DNA of 51,204 bases from Candidatus Woesearchaeota archaeon (GTDB lineage: Archaea; Nanobdellota; Nanobdellia; Woesearchaeales; UBA9642), in contig DUIB01000063.1 of assembly GCA_013330595.1 (NCBI GenBank), positions 1 to 51,204 on the forward strand. Direction: 5' to 3'. This document shows positions 42,460 to 51,204 of this stretch, piece by piece. The notes beneath the pieces are model-generated. The model was given only the letters and a program-made list of their open reading frames with translations. It ran no database searches and was not told the DNA's origin. The position numbers and the translations under genes are program-made. Numbering within the stretch: the first letter of the stretch is position 1; each line of letters opens with the position of its first letter.

Positions 42460-42824
42460 AAAGCTTAAGATTTCCGCCAGGCAAATATTGCGAAATATAT
42501 GGATTTACAGTAAGGAATAGGGTTGTTGAGTATTTTTTAGAGAACTTAGGAACAGAAATTGCCGTTGGTGATATGGCTAAAGAAATTGGCATAAGCAGGC
42601 CTAAAGCATATCAGATTATTGATGAATTAATGAGAAGAAATTATGTTTTGAAGGATCGAATAATAGGAAAAACACAATTATACCAATTGAATAAAGATAA
42701 TCTTATAGTAAAAATATTCATGAGGAACTTTAATGAATGTCTCAACATAATTGTAGAAGAGCATTCCAAGAAGAAAACATCCAATTCATCCGCAAGAATT
42801 GCGGTGAGCGCGAAAGGGATATAG
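42456..42824 (+). CDS. Winged-helix DNA-binding regulator, 122 aa
   Basis: A winged-helix protein: RNRVVEYFLENLGTEIAVGDMAKEIGISRPKAYQIIDELMRRNYVLKDRIIGKTQLYQL has the full helix-turn-helix (AVGDMAKEIGISRPKAYQII, about 37-56) and wing. ArsR/MarR-like by shape. The tail is basic. The operon carries its own palindromic operator (42161-42182), the standard arrangement for a self-repressing regulator. Effector unknown. Confidence 0.7.
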   Translation: MKSLRFPPGKYCEIYGFTVRNRVVEYFLENLGTEIAVGDMAKEIGISRPKAYQIIDELMRRNYVLKDRIIGKTQLYQLNKDNLIVKIFMRNFNECLNIIVEEHSKKKTSNSSARIAVSAKGI

Positions 42825-42859
42825 GAAAAAATATAAACTGATAAAATAGCTATTATCTC

Positions 42860-43126
42860 ATGTGGATTACTAAGCTTAAATTAAGACATGAAGATTGTCC
42901 TATTGTTACTAGATGTCAAAAATTCCATCTTATTGTTTATTCTTATCCTAGCACTTGGTATGAAGAGAAGAAAAAGAAATTTGCAACAACAAGAATGTAT
43001 GATCTTGGATCAGGAGAAGAATGGTCAAGGGACTGGTTAAACTTGACACGAGTGGGATCCATAATAGAAACAGAGGGAATTGAAGGATATAAAAAAATGA
43101 TCAATACAGGAACATGGCCTGTCTAA
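42860..43126 (+). CDS. Small protein resembling the N-terminal part of archaeal HTH-10 regulators
   Basis: An 88-aa protein starting MWITKLKLRHEDCPIVTRC, wording like the sensory N-terminus of archaeal HTH-10 (bacterio-opsin activator type) regulators, but with no DNA-binding domain attached. The rest is aromatic and basic and contains LTRVGSIIETEGIEGY, a typical strand-helix segment. It may be a free-standing sensor domain or an unrelated small protein. ATG 42860 lies about 35 bp after the wHTH operon with a TATA-like AAATATAAA between (42829-42837). It overlaps asnS tail to tail by 4 bp. Confidence 0.4.
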   Translation: MWITKLKLRHEDCPIVTRCQKFHLIVYSYPSTWYEEKKKKFATTRMYDLGSGEEWSRDWLNLTRVGSIIETEGIEGYKKMINTGTWPV

Positions 43127-44421
43127 GGCGTAGTCCTCAGCATCGTCCTCGGGAACGGTATTGCATCCTTGATGTTCTCTAGCTTGCATATCCATGATAT
43201 CAATCTCTCAACTCCCATCCCAAATCCTCCATGCGGTACTGATCCATATTTTCTTGTATCAAGATAGAATTCATAATTCTTAGGATCTTCACCCATATCT
43301 TCTAGTCTCTTCTTTATCTTTTCTAGATCAGATTCTCTTTCTGATCCTCCGATTATTTCTCCGTAACATTCAGGGGCAATGAAGTCACATCCATGGACTA
43401 CATCTGGATTGTCATCGTCTTCTTTCATATAGAATGCCTTAACTATTTTAGGATAATTGCTCACAATCAAGAACTGGTTATGTAGCTTAGATAATTCATC
43501 CTCTTCAATAGTTCTCAAGTCTTTTCCCCATTCAATGTTGATATTGCATTTCTCTTTTAATTCTTTTAATGCATCAGTATATGTCATTCTTATGAATGGC
43601 TTGTCAAGAACATCATAAAGTATTTTTACATCTCTTCCTAATATTTTTAGCTCATTTTGATTTTGCTCAAGAACTTTCTTAAGAACATGTTTTATACATG
43701 CTTCTCCATAATCTTGAATATCTTTGAATGTTGCCCATGCAACTTCCATCTCTGCATGCCAGTATTCAGTCAAATGTCTTGATGTCTTGCTTTTTTCTGC
43801 TCTGAAACTAGGAGCTATTGTATATATTTTTTCCATTGAAAATATTGCAGGCTCTGCATAAAGCTGCCATGTTTGAGCCAAGAAAACTGGTTTACCAAAA
43901 TAATTTACACTAAAAAGAGTTGATCCACCTTCTGCCTGTGTCGCCTGGAGTATTGGGCTTTGATATTCATAGAATCCTTCTTTTCTGAAATATTCATCAA
44001 TTGCTCCAAACACTGTTGATCTTATTTTCAGTATTGAAGTCATGTACCTTGATCTAAGCCATAAATGCTTTAAATCAGCTAGCAATTCTGTTGATTGGTC
44101 TTTTTGAATAGGCCAACCTATGCTTTCCCCGATTAATTTTATCTCCTTGACTTTTACTTCAAATCCTGTAGGTGCCCTTTTATCCTCAACTATCTCTCCT
44201 GATAATTCAAATGATGCTTCTATATCGATCTTCAATGCATCATTCCATGATTCTTCTGAAACATGCTCTTTTTCAACAACACATTGAATGATCTCAGTTG
44301 CATCTCTCAATACTATGAACCTTAATGCATTGCTTCCTCTAGACCTATAGCACCATCCTCTTAAATGGACTATTCCAGAGCCTTTTTCCATTGCTTTTTT
44401 AATTGATATGAAATGAGTCAT
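43123..44421 (-). CDS. asnS: Asparaginyl-tRNA synthetase
   Basis: A 432-aa class IIb synthetase. The N-terminal OB-fold anticodon domain covers about 1-100 (VHLRGWCYRSRGSNALRFIVLRD). Class II motif 1 is about FRKEGFYEYQSPIL, motif 2 FRAEKSKTSRHLTEYWHAEME (key residues FRAE...R...E) and motif 3 GFGMGVERLISW. EGGSTLFSV-x-YFGKPVFL and the C-terminal FPRTMLRTTP distinguish AsnRS from AspRS. It charges tRNA-Asn directly, so no transamidation route is required for this pair. An in-frame GTG lies 9 bp upstream; ATG is preferred. Same strand as asnB and tRNA-Asn. Confidence 0.93.
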   Translation of the reverse strand: MTHFISIKKAMEKGSGIVHLRGWCYRSRGSNALRFIVLRDATEIIQCVVEKEHVSEESWNDALKIDIEASFELSGEIVEDKRAPTGFEVKVKEIKLIGESIGWPIQKDQSTELLADLKHLWLRSRYMTSILKIRSTVFGAIDEYFRKEGFYEYQSPILQATQAEGGSTLFSVNYFGKPVFLAQTWQLYAEPAIFSMEKIYTIAPSFRAEKSKTSRHLTEYWHAEMEVAWATFKDIQDYGEACIKHVLKKVLEQNQNELKILGRDVKILYDVLDKPFIRMTYTDALKELKEKCNINIEWGKDLRTIEEDELSKLHNQFLIVSNYPKIVKAFYMKEDDDNPDVVHGCDFIAPECYGEIIGGSERESDLEKIKKRLEDMGEDPKNYEFYLDTRKYGSVPHGGFGMGVERLISWICKLENIKDAIPFPRTMLRTTP

Positions 44422-44460
44422 TATAATCACTGATTCCTTATATTTGAATCTGGCAGTATT

Positions 44461-46152
44461 TTAAAATGTTTTGTTGTCTAGAGCCCATAATTTCTTCATG
44501 CCTTTTTCATGCACACTGCTTACTGCCCTGCCTGATGGATCATCCATTTTTGCAAATTCCTGGCTCCATCTAAATGCTGTTGGTGTTGAGCAGGCTATTG
44601 AAGGCCCTACAGGCACTGTCTCTGCAGCAGCAGGACTCTTGAACAATTCATCAAACAATGTCCTATAATAATACTGCTCCTTAGATGTTGGAGTCTGCTT
44701 AGGAAATCTTTTTGCGGCATCTTTCATCATCTCATCACTGATATGTTCTTCAGCAAACTTTTTCAGGTAATCTATCCATCCATAACCTACTCCGTCTGAA
44801 AATTGTTCTTTCTGCCTCCATAATACTTCTTTAGGAAGCAAGTCTTTGAATGCGTCTCTCAATATCTTTTTCTCAATAATTTTTCCAGGGCACATTTTAT
44901 CTTGAGAATCTATGTTCATTGCATATTCCAGAAAATCCTTGTCCAGGAATGGGACTCTTGTCTCTAATCCCCATGCAGCTGTTGCTTTGTTTGCCCTAAG
45001 GCAATCATATTTGCTTAATGCAAAAAGTTTTCTCACAGTTTCTTCATGGAATTCCCTGGCATCAGGAGCCATATGGAAATATAAGTATCCTCCAAATACT
45101 TCATCAGCACCTTCTCCTGACAACACCATCTTAATTCCCATAGATTTTATTTTTCTTGCCATCAGATACATTGGTGTTGCTGCACGAATAGTTGTTGTAT
45201 CGAATGTCTCAAGATGATATATGACATCGCGTATGGCATCAAATCCTTCTTCTATTGTGAAGACTATTTCATGGTGCACTGTTCCTATATGTTTTGCAAC
45301 TATTCTTGCAAATTTCATGTCAGGAGAATCCTTCAATCCTACTGCAAAAGAATGCAGCCTTGGCCACCATGCCTCTTCTTTTTCTCCTGATTCTATTCTT
45401 TTCTTTCTATGTTTTGCTGCTATTGCTGCAATAAGCGATGAATCCAATCCTCCTGATATTAGTACGCCATATGGGACATCTGACATCATCTGTCTTGTCA
45501 CAGCTTTCTCCAGTTCTGCACGCAAAACTTTAAGCGAGACTTTTTTTGTTGGCAAAGTTCTAGCCCATTTTGGATCATACCATCTCATGAACTTCTTATC
45601 TGAATTTAGATAATAATGTCCTGGTGGAAATTCCTTTATTTCATCACAATATTTGTCTAATGCTTTCATCTCACTCGCAAAATATATTGATCCTTCTTTG
45701 TCCCAGCCGACATATAATGGCTCTATGCCCATATGGTCTCTTGCAGCAAAATAAGTCTTTTTTCTTTTGTCATATATCACAAATGCAAATATTCCATCCA
45801 TCATGTCGAGGAATTTTGGTCCATACTCATCATATAAGTAAAGTATAACTTCACAATCAGATGCAGTTTGCCAATCATGTTTTTTCTTTAGCTTTTTTCT
45901 AAGTTCTTTATGAGTATAAATCTCTCCGTTTACTGCAAGAACACTTCCTGTTGTTGTGTCAATCAATGGTTGTGCACCATGCTCTACATCAACTATTGAT
46001 AATCTTTCATGAGCAAGTATTGCGGCATCATCTGCATATATTCCGCTCCAGTCTGGTCCTCTATGCCGTATCTTTCTTGCCATGTCCATAGCTCTGGCTC
46101 TTGTTTCCTTGGATCTATTTTTGAATTCAAATATTCCTATTATGCCACACAT
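44461..46152 (-). CDS. asnB: Asparagine synthase, glutamine-hydrolysing
   Basis: A 563-aa enzyme. Start 46152 is chosen because mature class II amidotransferases need Cys at position 2 (MCGIIGIF), and GGAGGAC lies about 10 bp before it; an upstream ATG would displace that Cys. The glutaminase domain covers about 1-200 (RHRGPDWSG, VNGEIYTH, FAFVIYD), and the synthetase domain has the PP-loop ISGGLDSSLIAA (about 233-244) and LSGEGADEVFGGY (about 343-355). It makes Asn from Asp, Gln and ATP. tRNA-Asn lies 25 bp upstream and asnS about 40 bp downstream, all on the minus strand. Confidence 0.95.
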   Translation of the reverse strand: MCGIIGIFEFKNRSKETRARAMDMARKIRHRGPDWSGIYADDAAILAHERLSIVDVEHGAQPLIDTTTGSVLAVNGEIYTHKELRKKLKKKHDWQTASDCEVILYLYDEYGPKFLDMMDGIFAFVIYDKRKKTYFAARDHMGIEPLYVGWDKEGSIYFASEMKALDKYCDEIKEFPPGHYYLNSDKKFMRWYDPKWARTLPTKKVSLKVLRAELEKAVTRQMMSDVPYGVLISGGLDSSLIAAIAAKHRKKRIESGEKEEAWWPRLHSFAVGLKDSPDMKFARIVAKHIGTVHHEIVFTIEEGFDAIRDVIYHLETFDTTTIRAATPMYLMARKIKSMGIKMVLSGEGADEVFGGYLYFHMAPDAREFHEETVRKLFALSKYDCLRANKATAAWGLETRVPFLDKDFLEYAMNIDSQDKMCPGKIIEKKILRDAFKDLLPKEVLWRQKEQFSDGVGYGWIDYLKKFAEEHISDEMMKDAAKRFPKQTPTSKEQYYYRTLFDELFKSPAAAETVPVGPSIACSTPTAFRWSQEFAKMDDPSGRAVSSVHEKGMKKLWALDNKTF

Positions 46153-46176
46153 TTTGTTGTCCTCCAATATTCAAAG

Positions 46177-46264
46177 CGACCCTGGAGAGATTCGACCTCT
46201 CGACCTTCTGATTGCTGCATAGATGAATAACAGTCAGACGCTCTAACCTCTAAGCTACAGGGTC
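46177..46264 (-). tRNA. tRNA-Asn(GTT) with a 15-nt intron
   Basis: Acceptor GACCCTG/CAGGGTC is perfect, discriminator G. D-arm GCTT/GAGC; anticodon stem TCTGA/TCAGA with loop CTGTTA plus A, anticodon GTT. A 15-nt intron sits after position 37, the canonical archaeal site. T-stem GAGAG/CTCTC with loop GTCGAAT: position 54 is G instead of the nearly universal T. It precedes asnB on the same strand by 24 bp. G34 in a GTT anticodon is a substrate type for queuosine exchange by the Tgt at 48128. Confidence 0.88.
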
Positions 46265-46512
46265 ATGGTATATTTAAGAATTTAACTAATGTTATACGAA
46301 AGTGTTTTAGAATAATTATAAGATGAGAACTAATCTTAACTAACTGTATGTAGATTCCGTAAATCAAGCATTTTTGCTGTTGTCATGTTTATCAACCCTG
46401 TTATTCTAATATATAGTACAACTCCTATCTTTATATATTTATTTCCTAAAATAAGGTAGAAAATGATATAAGATAGTAAAATTTATATAGAAAATAGGAC
46501 AAGTGTTCCATT

Positions 46513-46965
46513 ATGGGTCAAGAAATAGATGAAAAAGATAAGAAGATCATTGAAGTGCTTAAGAATCATGCAGAGTTTACAACAAGACAGATAGCTAAAA
46601 AGACATTGCTTCCGATAACCACTGTCCATAATAGAATAAGAAAACTCAGAAAAGAGGGCATCATAAGAAAATATACTGTAAAGCTTGATAATTCTAAATT
46701 AGGAAAGAATTTTGTATCATACATATTAGTGTCAGTAAATCTTGCTATACTTAAACAGAAACATAAGACACAACATGATCTGGCTAATGAATTAAAGAAG
46801 TTCTATTTTGTAGAAAGAGCAGACATCGTAACAGGCGGTACAGATATGGTTGTAATTATGAGAGTCAAGGATATAGAAGAATTTGATAATTGTTTATTGA
46901 ATAAATTACAACTCGTAGAAGGTATAGATAAGACGCAGACACTGATAGTAATACATAGTAAATAA
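46513..46965 (+). CDS. Lrp/AsnC-family transcriptional regulator
   Basis: A 150-aa Lrp-type protein. The N-terminal helix-turn-helix is DKKIIEVLKNHAEFTTRQIAKKTLLPITTVHNRIRKLRKEGII (helices about 10-55), followed by a linker and the C-terminal RAM ligand-binding ferredoxin-like domain (FVERADIVTGGTDMVVIMRVKDIEEFD, about 95-125). Such proteins often respond to amino acids. It is divergent from tRNA-Asn/asnB across 248 bp, which makes asparagine genes plausible targets (inference). TATA-like AAATTTATATAG lies near 46478. Confidence 0.85.
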   Translation: MGQEIDEKDKKIIEVLKNHAEFTTRQIAKKTLLPITTVHNRIRKLRKEGIIRKYTVKLDNSKLGKNFVSYILVSVNLAILKQKHKTQHDLANELKKFYFVERADIVTGGTDMVVIMRVKDIEEFDNCLLNKLQLVEGIDKTQTLIVIHSK

Positions 46966-46981
46966 GAAAGAAAAAAATAAA

Positions 46982-47221
46982 TTATTTCTTCTTTTTCTTA
47001 GCTTTCTTTGCTGGCTTTGGCAATGGTTTAGTTGTAGCGCATGTGCTGCATTTGAATAATGCATACAGTCCGCACCATCCAAGCAATCCTGTTAGTAGCG
47101 CAATTGCTGCTAATATGAACCACAATACTGCATAGGTAGGATAGACAAATCCAAGGATAATGAATATAATTGCTAAAATAAATCTAATCATCCTATCAAT
47201 CATTCCCACGTTTTCCTTCAT
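46982..47221 (-). CDS. DUF2892-type small membrane protein
   Basis: A 79-aa protein. KENVGMIDRMIRFILAIIFIILGF and LLTGLLGWCGLYALFKCSTC follow the DUF2892 pattern (NVG-x-x-DR-x-x-R then two membrane helices with a Cys-x-LY motif). Three Cys near the end of the second helix and a Lys-rich tail (KPAKKAKKKKK). Start 47221 has GGTGA 6 bp upstream; GTG and ATG codons 6-9 bp earlier are possible. Family function is unknown, often next to sulfur-handling proteins, which are absent here. Confidence 0.75.
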   Translation of the reverse strand: MKENVGMIDRMIRFILAIIFIILGFVYPTYAVLWFILAAIALLTGLLGWCGLYALFKCSTCATTKPLPKPAKKAKKKKK

Positions 47222-47299
47222 AGGCATCACCCACTACTCTCTAGGAGGACAAGTTTATAAAGTTGTTTATTTTTGTTCCAAAACCGAAAAATATAAATA

Positions 47300-47331
47300 G
47301 TAAAGCATACTTTACGTTAAGTATGCTTTAC
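47300..47331. promoter_or_regulatory. Perfect 13-bp inverted repeat operator before the XRE gene
   Basis: GTAAAGCATACTT (47300-47312) and AAGTATGCTTTAC (47319-47331) are exact reverse complements separated by TACGTT. The TATA-like ATATAAATA (47291-47299) touches its left edge and the XRE start lies 15 bp beyond its right edge, so a bound XRE dimer would block its own promoter. Confidence 0.65.
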
Positions 47332-47345
47332 ATACATGACGGAAA

Positions 47346-47540
47346 ATGACATTATCAAAAAATCGTTTAAAGGAATTCAGGGAAAAGAAGAAGATGACGC
47401 AGGAAGACTTAGCTTCAAAGACAGGAGTAAGTAGACAGACAATAATAAGCATCGAGTCAGGAAGATATGTTCCAAGTCTAGAATTAGCATTAAAATTCGC
47501 AACTTTGTTCAAATGCAAAGTAGAAGATTTATTCGGGTGA
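47346..47540 (+). CDS. XRE/Cro-family HTH regulator, 64 aa
   Basis: A 64-aa single-domain Cro/cI-type protein: RLKEFREKKKMTQEDLASKTGVSRQTIISIESGRYVPSLELALKFATLF is the complete five-helix HTH, with recognition helix VSRQTIISIESG. It sits downstream of a perfect inverted repeat that is the probable autorepressor site. The short class in archaea often heads an operon with a membrane protein; here a partial MFS gene follows. Confidence 0.85.
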   Translation: MTLSKNRLKEFREKKKMTQEDLASKTGVSRQTIISIESGRYVPSLELALKFATLFKCKVEDLFG

Positions 47541-47610
47541 AAAAATGATAGGCAAACAAAAATCAGAGATTTTTTATTCCAACACAATCTCAAAAAAGGT
47601 GAGATTATGA

Positions 47611-49255
<1,645 letters not shown>

Positions 49256-49261
49256 TGAGAA

Positions 49262-49340
49262 TCTGGGCGGGGCTATCCGTAACGATATCATGAAAACCCA
49301 TTTGTTTTCAGGATGCTGAAAAGCAAAACTTTTCGAGCAT
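49262..49340 (+). repeat. Fragment of the 89-bp repeat family plus hairpins after tgt
   Basis: TCTGGGCGGGGCTAT (49262-49276) is identical to the start of repeat copy 1 (21305-21319). The rest differs and instead forms two hairpins: GAAAAC/GTTTTC (near 49292-49309) and a longer one with GAAAAG/CTTTTC (near 49317-49333). It lies directly after the tgt stop and may serve as terminator; the shared 15 bases suggest an old repeat insertion. Confidence 0.4.
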
Positions 49341-49382
49341 ATCAATCAAGAATTATCTAAATCCTTCTGAGACTATCTTTGG

Positions 49383-49592
49383 TCATTTTTTAGAAAGTCT
49401 TTCTCTGGCTTCTTCTATTGTTATCGTGTCTTCTGAAGACATTAGGGACTGTCTTAGTTGCTCCTTTGCTGTTTGAGAATGCTTTAAATTCTTGAATCTC
49501 CATTCCTTTACTCTTCCTTTCTTGACATCATCTAAGGATTTTAGCATGCTCTCTAAGAATTCGTTTTCCTCTTCAAGTTTTACTTTATCCAT
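49383..49592 (-). CDS. Antitoxin-like protein, 69 aa
   Basis: A 69-aa acidic-then-basic helical protein ending SEDTITIEEARERLSKK, an ending seen in small archaeal antitoxins of RelB-like type. It has no membrane helix or Cys. No RelE-like partner follows: the downstream 120 bp contain only hairpins and a repeat fragment. The upstream overlapping frame (49580-49705) may be its partner. If it is an antitoxin it is solitary. Confidence 0.5.
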   Translation of the reverse strand: MDKVKLEEENEFLESMLKSLDDVKKGRVKEWRFKNLKHSQTAKEQLRQSLMSSEDTITIEEARERLSKK

Positions 49593-49705
49593 TTTATTCC
49601 TCTGAAAAAATCCTGTGTTTCAATCTCAACTATTCTTCTTGCCAGAGCTTTTTTTAGGCTAATATTTCTCTTCTTTAGTTTTTCAATCTCTTCATCCGTA
49701 TTGCC
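49580..49705 (-). pseudogene. Open frame without a normal start, coupled to the antitoxin-like gene
   Basis: The minus-strand frame reads NTDEEIEKLKKRNISLKKALARRIVEIE...DFFRGIKW, a gene-like charged helical protein, and ends 13 bp inside the antitoxin-like gene. Between the upstream in-frame stop (about 49736) and this segment no ATG, GTG or TTG occurs. It may be a decayed gene or use a rare start. It begins just after the stop of the PH-domain gene on the same strand. Confidence 0.3.
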
Positions 49706-49730
49706 CGTAAATTGTATGTAAATAAATATT

Positions 49731-50270
49731 TTATGCTATTATGCTTTTTTTCTTAGTTTTCTTAACATGATGAACAATGTGTGTTTGTCGATCATTTATT
49801 ATCTTCTTTATCTCTAACGGATTTCTTATCTTTCTATATCTTATCTCGTACCGATCTGTTCCGGCTGTGTTGATTGTTAATGTTCCTGTGTTCATGATCT
49901 TGTCCCAGAATGTCTGATGGAATGCAATGTCTGTTATGTATTTGTAGCTTGAAGATTTGAATTTCTCTGAGAATATTCCCATACTATACATTAATCTCTC
50001 ATTTGTTAATGCATATCTTCTACTCCATATCCTGTATTCAAGCCTTAATAGCATTATTATTGAATAGACCAAGACCAATTTTGATATTAAGTTTACGAAA
50101 TTCCAGAATATGAATAAATGTGAGCCAGGTTCGTTATAGAATGAAAATATTATTGCTAAGATTAATAATATTATGTGAATTAAGTATTGTAATAAGTATG
50201 CTAATCTTGAAGGCCTGAAGAACTTTACTATTTTCTCATCGCTATCCAAATGTTTGTTTAGATTGAACAT
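49731..50270 (-). CDS. Membrane protein with bacterial PH-like domain
   Basis: A 179-aa protein. Two membrane helices (about residues 24-45 and 52-74) precede a bPH2-type domain: RIWSRRYALTNERLMYSMGIFSEKFKSSSYKYITDIAFHQTFWDKIMNTGTLTINTAG is the standard YdbS/YdbT signature, from about 80 to 140, with a Lys-rich end. Such proteins bind at the cytoplasmic face of the membrane; their exact role is unknown. Short alternative start positions are not evident. Confidence 0.85.
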   Translation of the reverse strand: MFNLNKHLDSDEKIVKFFRPSRLAYLLQYLIHIILLILAIIFSFYNEPGSHLFIFWNFVNLISKLVLVYSIIMLLRLEYRIWSRRYALTNERLMYSMGIFSEKFKSSSYKYITDIAFHQTFWDKIMNTGTLTINTAGTDRYEIRYRKIRNPLEIKKIINDRQTHIVHHVKKTKKKSIIA

Positions 50271-50315
50271 GTTGTCACTTGCATTTATGCTTATATATAT
50301 TTTTCTATAATATCA

Positions 50316-51017
50316 TTATTTGATCTTCTTCAAGAATCCCATCAATGCGAAAGCTTCCCTTTTGGATAAGAATGATTTGCCTATGATCTTTTTCCATAAT
50401 GTCCTTTGAGTGTTTTTCTTTTCTTCTGTTGTGAAATTCATTTTTTTCATTGATTCTTCTAATATCTTGTATAAATGCTCTTTTTCTTTTTCTGTTATAG
50501 GTATTATGTGGCTTGTTATGTTTTCTTTATTTTGTTGTTTAAATAACTCGTACATGATTATTGTTGCTGCATGGCTTATGTTCATTGTACCATAATCCTT
50601 GGATGTTGGGATTGTGACTGTAAAATCACAGATGCTTATCTCTTCATTGTTTAATCCAGTGCTTTCTCTTCCTATAATGATTCCTAGTTTAGATTTTTTA
50701 TCAAGATCCGATAATTTTTCTGCTAATTGTTCTGGACTTATTGGACTTCTGGAAATATTGTAATCTCTTCCAAGCTTTGCTGTTGTTGCAATAAGATAAT
50801 CAAAATCCTTTCTGAGTTTTTTAAGATCATACTTTCTTACTTTTACTTTTTTTACAAGATCATTAGCCCATTTGGCCCTATTCCTGAATTCCTCATTATT
50901 AAGATCAAATTTAGGGTCAATAAGCATTAATGATGCGAATTCAAAATTCTTCATTGATCTCAGAACTGCACCACTATTACCCGGATTCTCAGGAGCAATT
51001 AATATAAATGTGATCAT
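50316..51017 (-). CDS. trmJ: SpoU/TrmJ-type RNA 2'-O-methyltransferase
   Basis: A 233-aa SPOUT enzyme. Motif 1 is APENPGNSGAVLRSMKNF (about 9-26), motif 2 GIIIGRESTGLNNEEI (about 111-126) and motif 3 MNISHAATIIMYELF (about 143-157), the trefoil-knot SAM site. The C-terminal helical extension with KMNFTTEEKKNTQRTLWKKIIG is typical of TrmJ, which methylates the 2'-OH of residue 32 in tRNA. Archaeal TrmJ acts mainly on C32. Both introns-containing tRNAs in this window have C32. No partner gene. Confidence 0.85.
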   Translation of the reverse strand: MITFILIAPENPGNSGAVLRSMKNFEFASLMLIDPKFDLNNEEFRNRAKWANDLVKKVKVRKYDLKKLRKDFDYLIATTAKLGRDYNISRSPISPEQLAEKLSDLDKKSKLGIIIGRESTGLNNEEISICDFTVTIPTSKDYGTMNISHAATIIMYELFKQQNKENITSHIIPITEKEKEHLYKILEESMKKMNFTTEEKKNTQRTLWKKIIGKSFLSKREAFALMGFLKKIK

Positions 51018-51143
51018 ATTACATGTATCTGGCCTATATTAATAAAGGTTGTTGCCTTGCCGTATGCTTAGAGCATTGAATTGGCAAAATATATAAAGAA
51101 CGGTTAATTACTTTTTGGTAGTATTTGAGATTTGAGGGGTTAT

Positions 51144-51204
51144 ATGATAGGTAATTATAAGCTAGAAGCACAGAAGAAGCATCCTAAATATGGAAATGCA
51201 AAAA
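51144..51204 (+). CDS. Start of a gene cut by the window end
   Basis: ATG 51144 is preceded by GAGGGGT (51134-51140) and by a TATA-like AAAATATATAAAG near 51087. The first 20 residues (MIGNYKLEAQKKHPKYGNAK) are basic. Too short to name. Confidence 0.45.
   Translation, partial: MIGNYKLEAQKKHPKYGNAK

Overview
The window reads as a stretch of an AT-rich archaeal chromosome. The archaeal markers are a PCNA sliding clamp, two TrmB-type regulators, HerA and Mre11, an archaeal RNase J, tRNA genes with introns next to the anticodon, and TATA boxes about 25-30 bp before many start codons, often without a leader. Several genes look bacterial in type: a Pol II-like DNA polymerase, a 375-aa tRNA-guanine transglycosylase, a DinD-like protein and a Kdo-transferase-like domain. 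This mixture, the short genes and the Cys-rich secreted protein fit a DPANN-type archaeon (for example Woesearchaeota-like). That placement is inference; no rRNA or marker set is present.

Layout. 1-3.0 kb: a structured 135-bp repeat, a ferredoxin, a TrmB regulator with a palindromic operator, and an IS200/IS605 element between two unknown genes. 3.0-9.5 kb: Pol II-like polymerase, flavodoxin, a free-standing MCM-type winged helix, a 52-aa gene, a second TrmB, an unknown 346-aa gene, tRNA-Arg(CCT) with two introns, and PCNA. 9.5-14.4 kb: a divergent pair, a Cas4/RecB-like nuclease opposite a protein that looks like a B-family polymerase without its catalytic motifs. 14.4-21.2 kb: PepF, EamA transporter, RNase J, a Cys-rich glycosylation-site-rich secreted protein, a membrane wHTH protein and DinD. 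21.3-27.8 kb: a six-gene sugar/glycan cassette (ATP-grasp, Gfo/Idh, DegT, two glycosyltransferases, methyltransferase) between two 89-bp direct repeats. 27.8-34.1 kb: an accessory region with a third degraded repeat, membrane proteins, two orphan DNA methyltransferases, a methyltransferase remnant, a toxin-antitoxin-like pair, and the second, inverted copy of the 135-bp repeat.

34.1-51.2 kb is mostly housekeeping: a KaiC-like ATPase with a beta-propeller protein, a 136-bp multi-hairpin palindrome, an MFS protein, HerA, Mre11, a truncated Kdo-transferase-like domain, an autoregulated wHTH pair, an asparagine block (tRNA-Asn, asnB, asnS, all on one strand), Lrp, XRE with an operator, a half-size MFS, Tgt, an antitoxin-like gene, a PH-domain membrane protein, and a SpoU/TrmJ methyltransferase.

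The most unusual signals are: (1) the two 135-bp repeats, 134/135 identical in inverted orientation, each with a TATA-like start and a poly-T end, built from stems that enclose paired hairpins; (2) the nuclease/inactive-polymerase pair; (3) the 89-bp repeats bracketing the glycan cassette, whose differences from each other keep the base pairing; (4) tRNA-Arg with an apparent extra intron in the D-loop.
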